A DNA stretch of 64,000 nucleotides, taken from positions 1,116,001 through 1,180,000 of the forward strand of contig NZ_JACSEU010000001.1 of the NCBI RefSeq assembly GCF_014334335.1. The letters run 5' to 3'. Made by a program: the position numbers and the translations under genes. Numbering within the stretch: position 1 is the stretch's first letter; every line of letters begins with the position of its first letter. Positions 22,835-32,480 of the stretch are shown here, in pieces. A model generated the notes under the pieces. It was not told the origin of the DNA. It saw nothing but the letters and a program-made list of their open reading frames with translations, and did not search any database. Source of the DNA: Treponema sp. Marseille-Q3903 (GTDB taxonomy: Bacteria; Spirochaetota; Spirochaetia; Treponematales; Treponemataceae).

Positions 22835-25399
22835 TCAATCGTATAATTTGTTTACCAGACTGATGACAGAGTTTATTCTCTTTTTTTCTTCTTTATTGAA
22901 TTCTACAGGCTCGTCTATCAAAGTTTCCAGACTTGAGTGGCTTTCTGTAAGCGCTGTCATAAATCCTCTCGAAACTTTAAACCAGTAATTTCCTTTGCCG
23001 TCTGTAAAAAGTGCGATAAAGCCGTATTCCCGACCTTTGTTTTTTGCAATCGATGTCCGTAGAAGCCAGTCAAGCGAATCGATCAACTGTTCTTTTTGGA
23101 GCTGGTCGTATATATTTGCGTTCATATTGCGGTTCCATTTTTTTTCTGCGAGAGGCGCAAGGTCTATGCTTTTTACAACATTGATAATCAAAGACATTTT
23201 TTCGCCGTTTAAAAGCGTTCCGTTGTCTCTTGTTATGATTTTTCCTTTCATGTCGCCGCAAGCTGATAATTTTGACTTGTTTTTTTCCTGCAAAACTGCG
23301 AGCGAAAACTGTTCGATAGGAAGAATCGCTGTTTTCTTTCCTTTGATTTTTTTTGTCTCAAACAAAAAGTCTCCGAGTGAAAGTGTATTATCTCCTTTTT
23401 CCTCTGCAATTTTTTTCTGTTGTTTTGCGATTTTCTTTTCGTTGGAAGTCTTTTTGCCGGCAGTTTCTTTTTTGGCATTATCTTTTTTCTTGAATGCCAT
23501 CAGCTTTTCAAACAATGTCGGGTTTATTTTGTCGAGCATTGTACGAGTAAGCGGTGAAACGCTCATAGCAAATATTCGGCTCGTCCTGACAATCTCTCCC
23601 GCAACTAAAAAAACTGGATTTTGGCGGAACATAACGCTACCCGGGTGAATGCAGATGTGGTCTGCCGTAAGGCTGTGATAACTTTCGCGACCAGTGCGCA
23701 CACATACAAACTGAATCATTCCGGCTGCAATACAGCATAGATAATCTTCCATGCTGCTTTTTTTTTCTACGACAGGAATGCCCATCTTTTCACTTACAAT
23801 CTCAATAAGCTGCCTGTCTATATTCTCGATTTCAGCCATAACTCGTTCGTCGAGGTAATTTTTTTTGCAAAACTTTTTGCGGTTGTCGCTCTGCGTAAAA
23901 GCTGAAAATAAATTGAGGTAAGAACAAAAATCTCCCTGCATATCGCGGAAACGGTGATGTGCTTTTCTCGCTTCCATCTGCTCTCCCTGAGGAAGAATAA
24001 ACGGAGAATTCGCTGATAAAAATGAAGCTGCAATTAAAACTTTGTAGAGCACGTCAGGGTACTTCATGATTGATTCAACTATTATGCGGCTTATTCTAGG
24101 TTCAAGAGGGAAATGCACCATCATCTGACCGATTGGAGAAAGGGTGTTGTCATCTTCAATGGCGTCTATCATTTTTAGAGTGTCGACAGCGCCTATGATT
24201 CCGGTGCGTCCGGGATTTGCTATAAAATCAAAATCGTAAAAATCTGTAATTCCAAGCTCTGACATCCGCAAAACAACTTCGCTCAAATCTGTTCTGTAAA
24301 TCTCTTCAGTTGTATATTCCGGGCGATTTTCGAAATCATTTCGTGAATAAAGTCTGTAACATGTTCCGGGCTGTGTGCGACCTGAGCGACCTTTTCTCTG
24401 GTTGCATGAAGCTTTTGAAACGGCAGATTCAATCAGGCTCGACGTAAAATTTTTAGGATTATAGAAATTGAGTTTGCACAATCCTGAGTCTATAACTGTC
24501 GTTATATCGCTGATAGTGACGGAAGTTTCCGCTATGTTTGTCGAAATTACAACTTTCTTTTTTCCTTCAGGCGCTGCATCAAAAACTTTTTCCTGCTCTT
24601 CTTTTGACAGTCTTCCGTACAGTGGGAGAATGTGCAGCTTTCGCCCGATTGCAGAGTAAGCGAGTTTATTTACGCAGTCGTTTATTATTTTTTCACCGGG
24701 CAAGAAAACAAGGATTCCGCCGTCTTCGTCGTTGTCTAAAACCCTGCATACCGTATTGTAAATTTTTTCGAGAAGTTTTTCGCATCCTATATCAGTCGAA
24801 GTCGTCGCTCCACCTGGGATTGGGTCGTAAACAAGCGCAACAGGATATGTTATTGTATCGATTGAAACGACAGGAGCGTTGCCAAAGTATTCGCTAAAAA
24901 CTTGAGTATTCATTGTCGCAGAACTAACTATGACGTGCAGATCTTTTCTCTGTTTTAAAACGCGTTTTACAAGCCCTAACACAAAGTCGATATTTAAACT
25001 GCGCTCGTGCGCTTCATCAATCATCAAAACCGAATATTTAGACAGCCATGGATCAAGTTTCATCTCTTGAAGGAGAATCCCGTCTGTCATGATTTTGATT
25101 CTTGTTTCACTGCTTGTAAAATCTTCAAAACGCATCTTGTAGCCGACAAGACCCGGATAAGTTGTACCGAGCTGTTTTGAAATAAATTCACTTACGCTAA
25201 GTGCGGCGATTCGGCGCGGCTGGGTCACACCTATCATTTGGTTTGTAGCGTATCCTGCTTCGTAGAGGATTACTGGAATTTGAGTAGTTTTTCCCGAGCC
25301 TGTAGGGCTTTCAACAATTACAACTTGATTGTGTTCCATGCATTCAAGAATTTTTTGTTTTTGTGCGTATACAGGCAGTGATTTATAATCTATCGCCAT
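22835..25399 (-). CDS. hrpA: DEAH-box ATP-dependent helicase, HrpA type
   Basis: The 854-residue protein is a DEAH/RHA helicase. Walker A is SPTGSGKTTQ (about 31-40), motif II is DEAH (about 128-131), motif III SSAT (about 160), and motif VI QRKGRSGRTQPG is near 335-346. An HA2 domain and an OB-like C-terminal region follow. A Lys-rich insert near residues 640-680 is low complexity. Relatives act in mRNA processing or ribosome rescue. It overlaps the upstream CapA-like gene by 10 nt and is presumably translated from the same message. It is shorter than E. coli HrpA and closer to HrpB in length. Confidence 0.9.
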   Translation of the reverse strand: MAIDYKSLPVYAQKQKILECMEHNQVVIVESPTGSGKTTQIPVILYEAGYATNQMIGVTQPRRIAALSVSEFISKQLGTTYPGLVGYKMRFEDFTSSETRIKIMTDGILLQEMKLDPWLSKYSVLMIDEAHERSLNIDFVLGLVKRVLKQRKDLHVIVSSATMNTQVFSEYFGNAPVVSIDTITYPVALVYDPIPGGATTSTDIGCEKLLEKIYNTVCRVLDNDEDGGILVFLPGEKIINDCVNKLAYSAIGRKLHILPLYGRLSKEEQEKVFDAAPEGKKKVVISTNIAETSVTISDITTVIDSGLCKLNFYNPKNFTSSLIESAVSKASCNQRKGRSGRTQPGTCYRLYSRNDFENRPEYTTEEIYRTDLSEVVLRMSELGITDFYDFDFIANPGRTGIIGAVDTLKMIDAIEDDNTLSPIGQMMVHFPLEPRISRIIVESIMKYPDVLYKVLIAASFLSANSPFILPQGEQMEARKAHHRFRDMQGDFCSYLNLFSAFTQSDNRKKFCKKNYLDERVMAEIENIDRQLIEIVSEKMGIPVVEKKSSMEDYLCCIAAGMIQFVCVRTGRESYHSLTADHICIHPGSVMFRQNPVFLVAGEIVRTSRIFAMSVSPLTRTMLDKINPTLFEKLMAFKKKDNAKKETAGKKTSNEKKIAKQQKKIAEEKGDNTLSLGDFLFETKKIKGKKTAILPIEQFSLAVLQEKNKSKLSACGDMKGKIITRDNGTLLNGEKMSLIINVVKSIDLAPLAEKKWNRNMNANIYDQLQKEQLIDSLDWLLRTSIAKNKGREYGFIALFTDGKGNYWFKVSRGFMTALTESHSSLETLIDEPVEFNKEEKKRINSVISLVNKLYD

Positions 25400-26583
25400 T
25401 CTATTAAATCCTTTGTCGCCTCTTTGTTTATTTTTATGCGGCGCTCAATATATTTTGCCCAGTCTGTGCGTTGAACATCGTAAAGATAATCAACAAAATC
25501 CTGATTCAGAGGTTTTACAACGTATTCATTTGCAGTGTTTATGTATGTTGTTATATAAATCGGTTCGCACTTTTGAATTTTTATAGAACCGTCTTTATTT
25601 TTTTTAAAGATTACTTTGTATAAAAGCCCGTCTCCGGTATTGTCTCGTTCGCCGACTGGATTTTTAGAAGTGAGTTCAGGTTTTGTACGCTGTCCGCTGA
25701 TTGTGTTCCCGTTTGCGTACATTATGATTTTATCTCTATTTGAAATTGTGTCAATTATGATTTTCCGATGCTTGATTATATGAGGGTGGTTTGCCCAGAC
25801 AATATCTGCACCTGCATTCAAAAGCTCGTCGTAAAACGATGCCTGACTGTCTGTCACGGCTCTGGTGTATTCAGGTTCCGATGTGTGAATTGAGATTACG
25901 AACAAATCACATTTATTTTCCGCTCTGAGCTGTCTCACCAAACTTATAAATTCTTTGCGTGCTCTATCATCTGCTTTTATGTAGTTTATATAAGATGAAA
26001 AATCAGGTCTGTTTAAAAGCTCTGTGACCGGTAAAAAAAGAATTTTCCATCCGCTAGACTCGACTATGTTGTATGAAAAAGTGCTTTTCGCAGTTTCTCT
26101 TAATCCTGAAAAATAAACTGAGTGCCCCGATTCTTTTCTATTCTTTGTTATACGTTCTGTAGTCTTTATAGTCTCTTTTATTCCTTCAAGAAACATGTCG
26201 TTTGAGTGATTGTTGCAAAGTGAAAAAACGTTAAAACCACAATCGACTGCTGCCTCAACGTATTTTTGATTCATGTTGAAGTTCGGATATGAAGAGATAG
26301 GTTTTAATGTGTCGATTGGAGATTCAATGTTTGCAAAAGCAACGTCAGAATCATCGAATATATATTTTATATCGCGCCATATCTTTGAATAAGATGAAAT
26401 GTTGTAATTTACCGAATGCGCCATTATATCGCCACCAAAAATTAATGTGATAGTGTCACGCAGTGTTGTTTCAGTCTTTTCATTTGACTGATTTATTAGC
26501 GTTTCCGATATGTTTTTGTGCGACGAGGCACATGCTGTAAAAAAAATGAGTGCGATTGCAGATAAATAAATAAACTTTTTCAC
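25390..26583 (-). CDS. CapA-family metallophosphatase-like lipoprotein
   Basis: This protein belongs to the PGA_cap/CapA family, related to calcineurin-like phosphoesterases and linked to poly-gamma-glutamate or capsule production. The motifs FGGDIMAH, SLCNNHSNDM and WANHPHIIKH carry the expected metal-binding residues. The best start is GTG 26583: AGGA lies 6 nt upstream and it gives a lipoprotein signal MKKFIYLSAIALIFFTAC with the lipobox cysteine. A longer frame from GTG 26607 starts inside a strong hairpin. The length is 397 residues. No pgsB/pgsC-like synthetase genes are nearby, so polymer synthesis is not implied. Confidence 0.85.
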   Translation of the reverse strand: MKKFIYLSAIALIFFTACASSHKNISETLINQSNEKTETTLRDTITLIFGGDIMAHSVNYNISSYSKIWRDIKYIFDDSDVAFANIESPIDTLKPISSYPNFNMNQKYVEAAVDCGFNVFSLCNNHSNDMFLEGIKETIKTTERITKNRKESGHSVYFSGLRETAKSTFSYNIVESSGWKILFLPVTELLNRPDFSSYINYIKADDRARKEFISLVRQLRAENKCDLFVISIHTSEPEYTRAVTDSQASFYDELLNAGADIVWANHPHIIKHRKIIIDTISNRDKIIMYANGNTISGQRTKPELTSKNPVGERDNTGDGLLYKVIFKKNKDGSIKIQKCEPIYITTYINTANEYVVKPLNQDFVDYLYDVQRTDWAKYIERRIKINKEATKDLIEWR

Positions 26584-26601
26584 TGTTTTCCTGTTAAAAT
26601 C

Positions 26602-26639
26602 AGCCACAGAGATAGATAAATATATCTATTTCTATGGCT
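26602..26639 (-). terminator. Long stem-loop between purA and the CapA-like gene
   Basis: A 17-bp stem joins 26602-26618 to 26623-26639 with an AATA loop, one C-A mismatch and one G-U pair. On the minus strand it is followed by GATTTT. It could terminate purA transcription or protect the 5' end of the capA-hrpA message. The T run is short. Confidence 0.5.
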
Positions 26640-26679
26640 AAAAAGGCTAAATAATTAAAAATGCATCTGTAAGAAAACT

Positions 26680-27903
26680 TTACTTCCAGATTTTTTCACG
26701 GATAAAAGTCTGATTTCTGTCTGCCCCTACAGATACGATTCCAACTTTCGTCCCTGTAAAGTCTTCTATGAACTCTACGTATTCTCTGGCTGCTTTTGGA
26801 AGTTTCTTGTAAGAAGTACATTTTTTGATATCTGTTTTCCAACCTGTAAATTTTTGGAGGACAGGTTTTGCTTTGTTCAAGTCAGGGATAGAGGCAGGAA
26901 ATTCCGTGACGATTTTTCCATCGATGTCGTAGGCAATACATGCTTCAATTTCGTTCATATCATCGTATATGTCAAGGTGAGTGAGGACGAGGTTATCGAT
27001 TGAGTTTACGTGGCAAGCGTAACGCAGTGCGACCAAGTCAAGATATCCACAGCGACGTGGGCGACCTGTTGTCACTCCGAACTCATTTCCTGTTTTGCGA
27101 ACGTAATCGCACAGTTCACCTTCTGTTTCTGCGTTGAATTCTGACGGCATTGGACCGTTTCCAACGCGAGTTTCATAAGCCTTAAATACGCCGTAGATTT
27201 TATCAAGGGCTTTCGGTCCGATTCCTGAGCCTGATGCCGCCCCGTAAGAGCCGGAAGCACCTGAAGAAACGTATGGATATGTTCCCGAGTCGATATCGAG
27301 CATTGCGCCTTGTGCGCCTTCAAACAAAATATTTTCATTGCGGTATTCATACATTTTTTCTGCAATGTTTACGCGCATTGATATGAGTTTTGATTTGTAT
27401 TGTTCTAGGAATGATTTATCTTTATCGTCGAGGTCGTTCCATTTTTCATCCCAGTCGAGGTCACAAACACGAATCCCGTCGCGTTCGGATTTCATAGAGT
27501 AAGTAGTTCCGATTCCGCGACCTGTAGTCCCGATAGGACGCTTGCGCTCAGCATCGCGCTTTTTATCCATTTCTCGGTAGCCCGGCAACGTAAGATGAGC
27601 ACGGTCGGAGATGAATACGCGACCTTCCCATTTGATGCCGTTGTCTTTGAGCATCTGAAGTTCTTTAAAAAGAGCTTCAGGATCGATTACCATCCCGGAG
27701 CCTAAAAAAACAGATTTTTCAGGGTAGAGGATTCCTGATGGAACTTGATGAAGGGCATATTTTTTCCCATCTACGACAATTGTGTGACCTGCATTAGCAC
27801 CGCCGGCAAAACGTACGACGTATTTGGCATTTTGAGCAAGGTAATCTACAATTTTACCTTTGCCTTCATCGCCCCACTGGGCACCCATAACAACAATGTT
27901 CAT
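26680..27903 (-). CDS. purA: Adenylosuccinate synthetase
   Basis: PurA condenses IMP with aspartate using GTP, the first step to AMP. The 407-residue protein is a little shorter than the usual 420-430. It begins with the catalytic P-loop GAQWGDEGKGK (about 7-17) and NAGHTI. IGTTGRGIGTTY near 120-131 and GTYPYVSSGASGSYG near 210-224 are the IMP-binding regions, and TTGRPRRCGYLD is near 280. GGAAAGGAAG precedes the ATG. guaB, the committed step to GMP, is transcribed divergently from the same 219-nt region, which suggests joint control at the IMP branch point. Confidence 0.97.
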   Translation of the reverse strand: MNIVVMGAQWGDEGKGKIVDYLAQNAKYVVRFAGGANAGHTIVVDGKKYALHQVPSGILYPEKSVFLGSGMVIDPEALFKELQMLKDNGIKWEGRVFISDRAHLTLPGYREMDKKRDAERKRPIGTTGRGIGTTYSMKSERDGIRVCDLDWDEKWNDLDDKDKSFLEQYKSKLISMRVNIAEKMYEYRNENILFEGAQGAMLDIDSGTYPYVSSGASGSYGAASGSGIGPKALDKIYGVFKAYETRVGNGPMPSEFNAETEGELCDYVRKTGNEFGVTTGRPRRCGYLDLVALRYACHVNSIDNLVLTHLDIYDDMNEIEACIAYDIDGKIVTEFPASIPDLNKAKPVLQKFTGWKTDIKKCTSYKKLPKAAREYVEFIEDFTGTKVGIVSVGADRNQTFIREKIWK

Positions 27904-27969
27904 GGTTACTTCCTTTCCGCAGGATAAAAGCGGATATAAAAGATAATTTTTTTGTAAAAACCCCGAATA

Positions 27970-27998
27970 TTGACATCAAGCACTTTTACATTTAGATA
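27970..27998 (+). promoter_or_regulatory. Putative guaB promoter (upstream)
   Basis: A consensus TTGACA (27970-27975) is followed after 17 nt by TAGATA (27993-27998). It is the best -35 in the window. The start would be about 120 nt before the guaB ATG. Confidence 0.6.
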
Positions 27999-28059
27999 AT
28001 AACAAATAAAAGGCTGTTGCTCAATTATATTCGCTCACTGGTTAATATTGATTTTAATA

Positions 28060-28088
28060 TTCCACAAAATCTTGCAATCAGCTATACT
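28060..28088 (+). promoter_or_regulatory. Putative guaB promoter (proximal)
   Basis: TATACT (28083-28088) has TTCCAC (28060-28065) 17 nt upstream. It would give a leader of about 28 nt containing the AGGAG ribosome binding site. Confidence 0.45.
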
Positions 28089-28122
28089 ACGATATCAAGT
28101 TTTAATTTTTCAGGAGAACAAA

Positions 28123-29628
28123 ATGCCTATTATTTTCGATGAACCGTCTCACACGTTTGATGAATATCTTTTGATTCCCGGCTATACAGGTCCTGATTGC
28201 ATCCCGTCCAATGTCACTTTGCAAACTCCCGTTGTCCGCTACAATAAAAAAGCCGGCGAAAAATGTCCGCTTGTGATGAATATTCCAATGACGAGCGCTG
28301 TGATGCAGTCTGTTTCTGATGACAAACTCGCTGTTGCTCTTGCAAAAGAAGGCGGTATATCTTTTATATTCGGTTCTCAGACAATTGAAAATCAGGCAGC
28401 GATGGTCGCTCGAGTCAAAGCTTACAAGGCCGGTTTTGTCACTTCTGATACAAATATAAAGCCGGCTCAGACTATTGTTGAACTAGTAGATGCAATCGAC
28501 AAAACCGGTCACTCGACTGTTGCCGTAACTGAAGACGGTTCAGCAAACGGAAAACTTCTTGGAATAATTACAGATAGAGACTTCCGAATTTCTCATTGCC
28601 CTGATGGAGCGCTTGTAAAAGATTATATGACTCCTCTTTCAAAACTTGTGATGGCAAAAGACGGAATAACTCTCGAGCAGGCAAACGATATTATATGGAA
28701 AGAAAAAGTAAATCAACTTCCTGTAGTCGATAGCGATGGAAATCTTCTTTATTTGATTTTTAGAAAAGACGCTGCAAGTCACCAAGAACATCCGCTTGAA
28801 TTGCTTGACAGCCAAAAGCGTTATATCGTAGGGGCCGGGATAAATACGCGCGATTATATGGAACGAGTGCCGGCACTGATTTCTGCCGGCGTTGACGTGA
28901 TGACTCTTGATTCGTCAGAAGGATTTACAGAATGGCAAAGACGCGCTCTTCAAGACATTCATGCCAAGTGGCCTCAAGCAAAAATCGGAGCAGGTAACGT
29001 TGTCGATGCCGACGGTTTCAACTTTCTCGCAGATTCCGGCGCAGACTTTGTAAAAATCGGCATAGGTGGAGGTTCAATCTGTATCACTCGTGAGCAAAAA
29101 GGAATCGGACGTGGACAGGCAACTGCTACAATCGAAGTTGCAAAAGCGCGAGACGCTTATTACGAAAAGACAGGAATTTATATTCCAATCTGCTCTGACG
29201 GCGGAATTGTCTATGACCATCACGTCACATTAGCGTTGGCGATGGGAGCTGATTTTGTGATGCTCGGACGCTATTTTGCACGCTTTGATGAATCTCCAAC
29301 AAACAAACTTATTGTAAACGGAAACTACGTAAAAGAATATTGGGGAGAAGGCTCAAACAGAGCTCGCAACTGGCAACGCTACGACCTCGGTGGGAAAAAA
29401 GGAATGGCATTTGAAGAAGGCGTAGATTCCTATGTCCCTTATGCAGGTTCTTTGCACGACAACGTAACTTTGACAGTGAGTAAAGTCATTCACGCCATGT
29501 GCAACTGCGGTGTGACAAATATCCCTGATTTGCAGAAAAACGCAAAGATTACTCTTGTAAGCGCTGCATCTTTGAGAGAAGGCGGCGCACACGACGTAAT
29601 CGTAAAAAATACAGTGAAAGCAAACTAA
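28123..29628 (+). CDS. guaB: Inosine-5'-monophosphate dehydrogenase
   Basis: GuaB oxidises IMP to XMP with NAD, the rate-limiting step to GMP. From ATG 28123, with AGGAG 7 nt upstream, the product is 501 residues; an open frame from 28048 has no support. The catalytic cysteine is C320 in [12 protein letters not shown] pair of CBS domains is inserted at about 105-220, and the mobile flap contains [12 protein letters not shown] near 384-395. The flap and cysteine position resemble the IMPDH of Tritrichomonas foetus, recalled as 503 residues with Cys319, more than the E. coli enzyme. uvrA follows after 9 nt. Confidence 0.97.
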   Translation: MPIIFDEPSHTFDEYLLIPGYTGPDCIPSNVTLQTPVVRYNKKAGEKCPLVMNIPMTSAVMQSVSDDKLAVALAKEGGISFIFGSQTIENQAAMVARVKAYKAGFVTSDTNIKPAQTIVELVDAIDKTGHSTVAVTEDGSANGKLLGIITDRDFRISHCPDGALVKDYMTPLSKLVMAKDGITLEQANDIIWKEKVNQLPVVDSDGNLLYLIFRKDAASHQEHPLELLDSQKRYIVGAGINTRDYMERVPALISAGVDVMTLDSSEGFTEWQRRALQDIHAKWPQAKIGAGNVVDADGFNFLADSGADFVKIGIGGGSICITREQKGIGRGQATATIEVAKARDAYYEKTGIYIPICSDGGIVYDHHVTLALAMGADFVMLGRYFARFDESPTNKLIVNGNYVKEYWGEGSNRARNWQRYDLGGKKGMAFEEGVDSYVPYAGSLHDNVTLTVSKVIHAMCNCGVTNIPDLQKNAKITLVSAASLREGGAHDVIVKNTVKAN

Positions 29629-29637
29629 TTTTAATTT

Positions 29638-32469
29638 ATGGAAGATAAGATTGTAATAAAAGGTGCGAGAGAACACAATCTACGGAATATTGATGTCTCA
29701 TTGCCAAGAAACAAACTTGTAGTGATTTCCGGTCTTTCCGGCTCTGGAAAATCTTCGCTCGCATTTGACACTTTATTTGCTGAAGGTCAGCGGCGTTATA
29801 TGGAGTCTTTATCTTCTTATGCTCGTCAGTTTTTGGGACGTATGGATAAGCCCGATGTTGATTTGATAGAAGGTCTTTCGCCTGCAATTTCAATTGAACA
29901 GAAATCGACTAATAAAAACCCGCGTTCGACTGTAGGCACAATTACAGAAATATATGATTACTACCGTCTTCTTTTTGCACGCACAGGACATGCGCATTGT
30001 CCAAATTGCGGCCGTGAAATTCAAGAACAGTCTGTCGACCAGATTATAGATACTGTCATGTCATGGGAAGATGGAACTAAAATGCAGATTTTGGCTCCTG
30101 TAATACGAGGAAAAAAAGGCGAACATCAAAAAATTTTAGAAGATGCCAAAAAGTCAGGTTTTATACGCGCACGCGTTGACGGCGTGATGACAGAACTCGA
30201 TGATTCAATCAAACTTGATAAACAGAAAAAACATACGATTGAAATTGTTGTCGACCGCATAGTAAAAGGAGCTGATGTCAGAAGTCGCCTTGCAGATTCT
30301 ATTGAAATTGCGCTCAAAAATGCAAACGGAATCGTAGTTGTCACAAGACGCATTGGCGATAAAGACGAAGAAGTTTTTTTCAGTCAGAAAAATGCGTGCC
30401 CGGACTGCGGTATCTCTATTCCTGAACTTCAACCTAGACTTTTTTCATTCAACAATCCGTTTGGTGCTTGTCCTGAATGCACCGGTCTTGGACAAAAAAT
30501 GGAATGGGATGTAAACAAAATTCTCCCTGATAAAAGTTTGAGTTTTAATGAAAATGCCTTTCCGTTTTTTAATCCTGAAAGCAATTGGAACTCGAGCGTT
30601 TTTGGTGCTGTCGCAAAACACGCGGGATTTAATCTTGACACTCCTATAAAAGATCTCACAGAAAAGCAATTCTATTATCTTTGGCAAGGAGATCCAAATG
30701 AAAAGCTTCATTGGATTTATCAAAAGGCTAGTGGAGAAGGGTTTTCCGAATACAATCGACCGTGGCCCGGAGTGATAAACGAAATGACCCGTCGCTATAA
30801 AGAAGCGTGGGGCGAATCTCAGAGAACAAATATTGAAGAAAAATTTATGACAATTTCTCAATGTCGTTCGTGTAACGGCCGCCGCCTTAGACCGGAAGCG
30901 CTCGGTGTTACTGTCGGTGGAAAAAACATTTACGAAATATGCCAATTATCTGTCGCTGATTCCATAAAGTTTTTTGATGAACTTGAGCTTTCAGAAAATG
31001 AATTAAAAATTGCAAGCCAAGTCATGAAAGAGATAAAATCACGTCTCCGCTTTTTACGCGACGTAGGGCTTGATTATCTTACAATGGAACGTGCAGCAGA
31101 AACTTTGAGCGGCGGCGAAGCTCAGCGGATACGTCTTGCTACTCAAATTGGTTCTGCTCTTTGTGGCGTTATGTACATCCTCGACGAACCGAGCATTGGA
31201 CTTCATCAGCGCGACAATCAGCGCCTTATAGATACCCTTTTAAACCTTCGCGATAATGGAAACACTGTTATCGTCGTTGAACACGATGAACAGACTTTGC
31301 GTACGGCAGATTATTTGATCGATATGGGACCGGGAGCTGGAATCCACGGCGGTTGCGTAGTTGCCTCTGGAACTCCTGAAGAAGTTGAAAAAGTTGAGGA
31401 AAGCCTTACGGGGCAGTACCTCGCAGGAACTCTGAAGATTGATATTCCGACTCAGAGGCGAAAAGGTAACGGGCATTTTATCTCGTTGAAAAATGTCAGA
31501 GAACATAATCTCAAAAATGTAAACGTAGATATTCCTTTAGGCTGTTTTACTTGCATAACCGGCGTAAGCGGTTCAGGAAAATCGACATTGATGAGCGATG
31601 TTTTGTATCCGGCTGTCTCAAATGCTTTGATGAAGACAAATTATGCCGTTGGAGAATGCGACGGCGTTACAGGAGTTGATGCCGTTGACAAGGTGATAAA
31701 TATTGACCAAAGCCCGATCGGTCGTTCTCCTAGGAGTAATCCTGCCACATACGTCGGCGTTTTTGACGCAATCCGAGACTTGTTTGCAAGTTTGCCGGAA
31801 AGCAAGGCAAGAGGCTATCAAAAAGGGCGATTCAGTTTTAATGTAAAAGGCGGTCGTTGTGAAGCGTGCCAAGGGGCAGGCGAAAATATCATAGAGATGA
31901 ACTTTCTCCCCGATGTATACATTCAGTGTGAAGTGTGTCAGGGAAAGCGATTCAATCGGGAAACTCTTGAAGTTACTTACAAAGGAAAATCTATAAACGA
32001 TGTTTTGAACATGACGATAGATGAAGCTTGCGAGTTTTTTAACAGTATTCCGCATATTTATAGGAAACTCTCAACGCTTCAATCTGTAGGATTAGGATAC
32101 ATTTCACTTGGGCAAAACGCATTGACTTTAAGTGGCGGTGAAGCACAGCGTGTAAAACTCGCGAATGAGCTTGCACGTCCTGCAACAAGTAAAACTCTTT
32201 ATATCTTGGATGAGCCTACAACAGGTCTTCATTTTGCAGATGTAAAACAGCTTATGACTGTAATCAGCCGCCTTGTTGAGCAGGGAAACAGCGTAGTCAT
32301 GATTGAGCACAACCTCGACGTCATCTGCCAAGCAGACTACATCATCGACCTTGGACCGGAAGGTGGAACTCGCGGTGGAACAATAATTGCGACAGGAACT
32401 CCTGAAGAAGTCGCTCAGATCAAAAAAAGCTACACCGGGCAGTTTGTAAAACAGCAGTTAAAGTTGTAA
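29638..32469 (+). CDS. uvrA: Excinuclease ABC subunit A
   Basis: UvrA recognises bulky DNA lesions with UvrB in nucleotide excision repair. The 943-residue length is canonical. Two ABC modules are present, with Walker A motifs GLSGSGKSS (about 31-39) and GVSGSGKST (about 643-651). Each has an LSGGEAQR signature followed by ILDEP. Zinc-finger cysteines occur in CPNCG and later CPDCG, CPECTG, CEACQG and CEVCQG. It is 9 nt after guaB and 11 nt before the LptD-like gene. No clear ribosome binding site precedes the ATG. Confidence 0.98.
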   Translation: MEDKIVIKGAREHNLRNIDVSLPRNKLVVISGLSGSGKSSLAFDTLFAEGQRRYMESLSSYARQFLGRMDKPDVDLIEGLSPAISIEQKSTNKNPRSTVGTITEIYDYYRLLFARTGHAHCPNCGREIQEQSVDQIIDTVMSWEDGTKMQILAPVIRGKKGEHQKILEDAKKSGFIRARVDGVMTELDDSIKLDKQKKHTIEIVVDRIVKGADVRSRLADSIEIALKNANGIVVVTRRIGDKDEEVFFSQKNACPDCGISIPELQPRLFSFNNPFGACPECTGLGQKMEWDVNKILPDKSLSFNENAFPFFNPESNWNSSVFGAVAKHAGFNLDTPIKDLTEKQFYYLWQGDPNEKLHWIYQKASGEGFSEYNRPWPGVINEMTRRYKEAWGESQRTNIEEKFMTISQCRSCNGRRLRPEALGVTVGGKNIYEICQLSVADSIKFFDELELSENELKIASQVMKEIKSRLRFLRDVGLDYLTMERAAETLSGGEAQRIRLATQIGSALCGVMYILDEPSIGLHQRDNQRLIDTLLNLRDNGNTVIVVEHDEQTLRTADYLIDMGPGAGIHGGCVVASGTPEEVEKVEESLTGQYLAGTLKIDIPTQRRKGNGHFISLKNVREHNLKNVNVDIPLGCFTCITGVSGSGKSTLMSDVLYPAVSNALMKTNYAVGECDGVTGVDAVDKVINIDQSPIGRSPRSNPATYVGVFDAIRDLFASLPESKARGYQKGRFSFNVKGGRCEACQGAGENIIEMNFLPDVYIQCEVCQGKRFNRETLEVTYKGKSINDVLNMTIDEACEFFNSIPHIYRKLSTLQSVGLGYISLGQNALTLSGGEAQRVKLANELARPATSKTLYILDEPTTGLHFADVKQLMTVISRLVEQGNSVVMIEHNLDVICQADYIIDLGPEGGTRGGTIIATGTPEEVAQIKKSYTGQFVKQQLKL

Positions 32470-32480
32470 GATTGTAAAAC

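Noticed and set aside
23070-24897. Several open frames opposite or within the helicase gene
   Set aside because: They have no family resemblance, no ribosome binding sites, and mirror the Lys-rich insert.
25390-26583. A poly-gamma-glutamate capsule locus
   Set aside because: Only a CapA-family phosphatase-like lipoprotein is present. No synthetase or transporter genes of that pathway are adjacent.
26584-26607. GTG 26607 as the start of the CapA-like gene
   Set aside because: It falls inside a 17-bp hairpin and puts 8 residues before the lipoprotein signal. GTG 26583 has a well-spaced AGGA.
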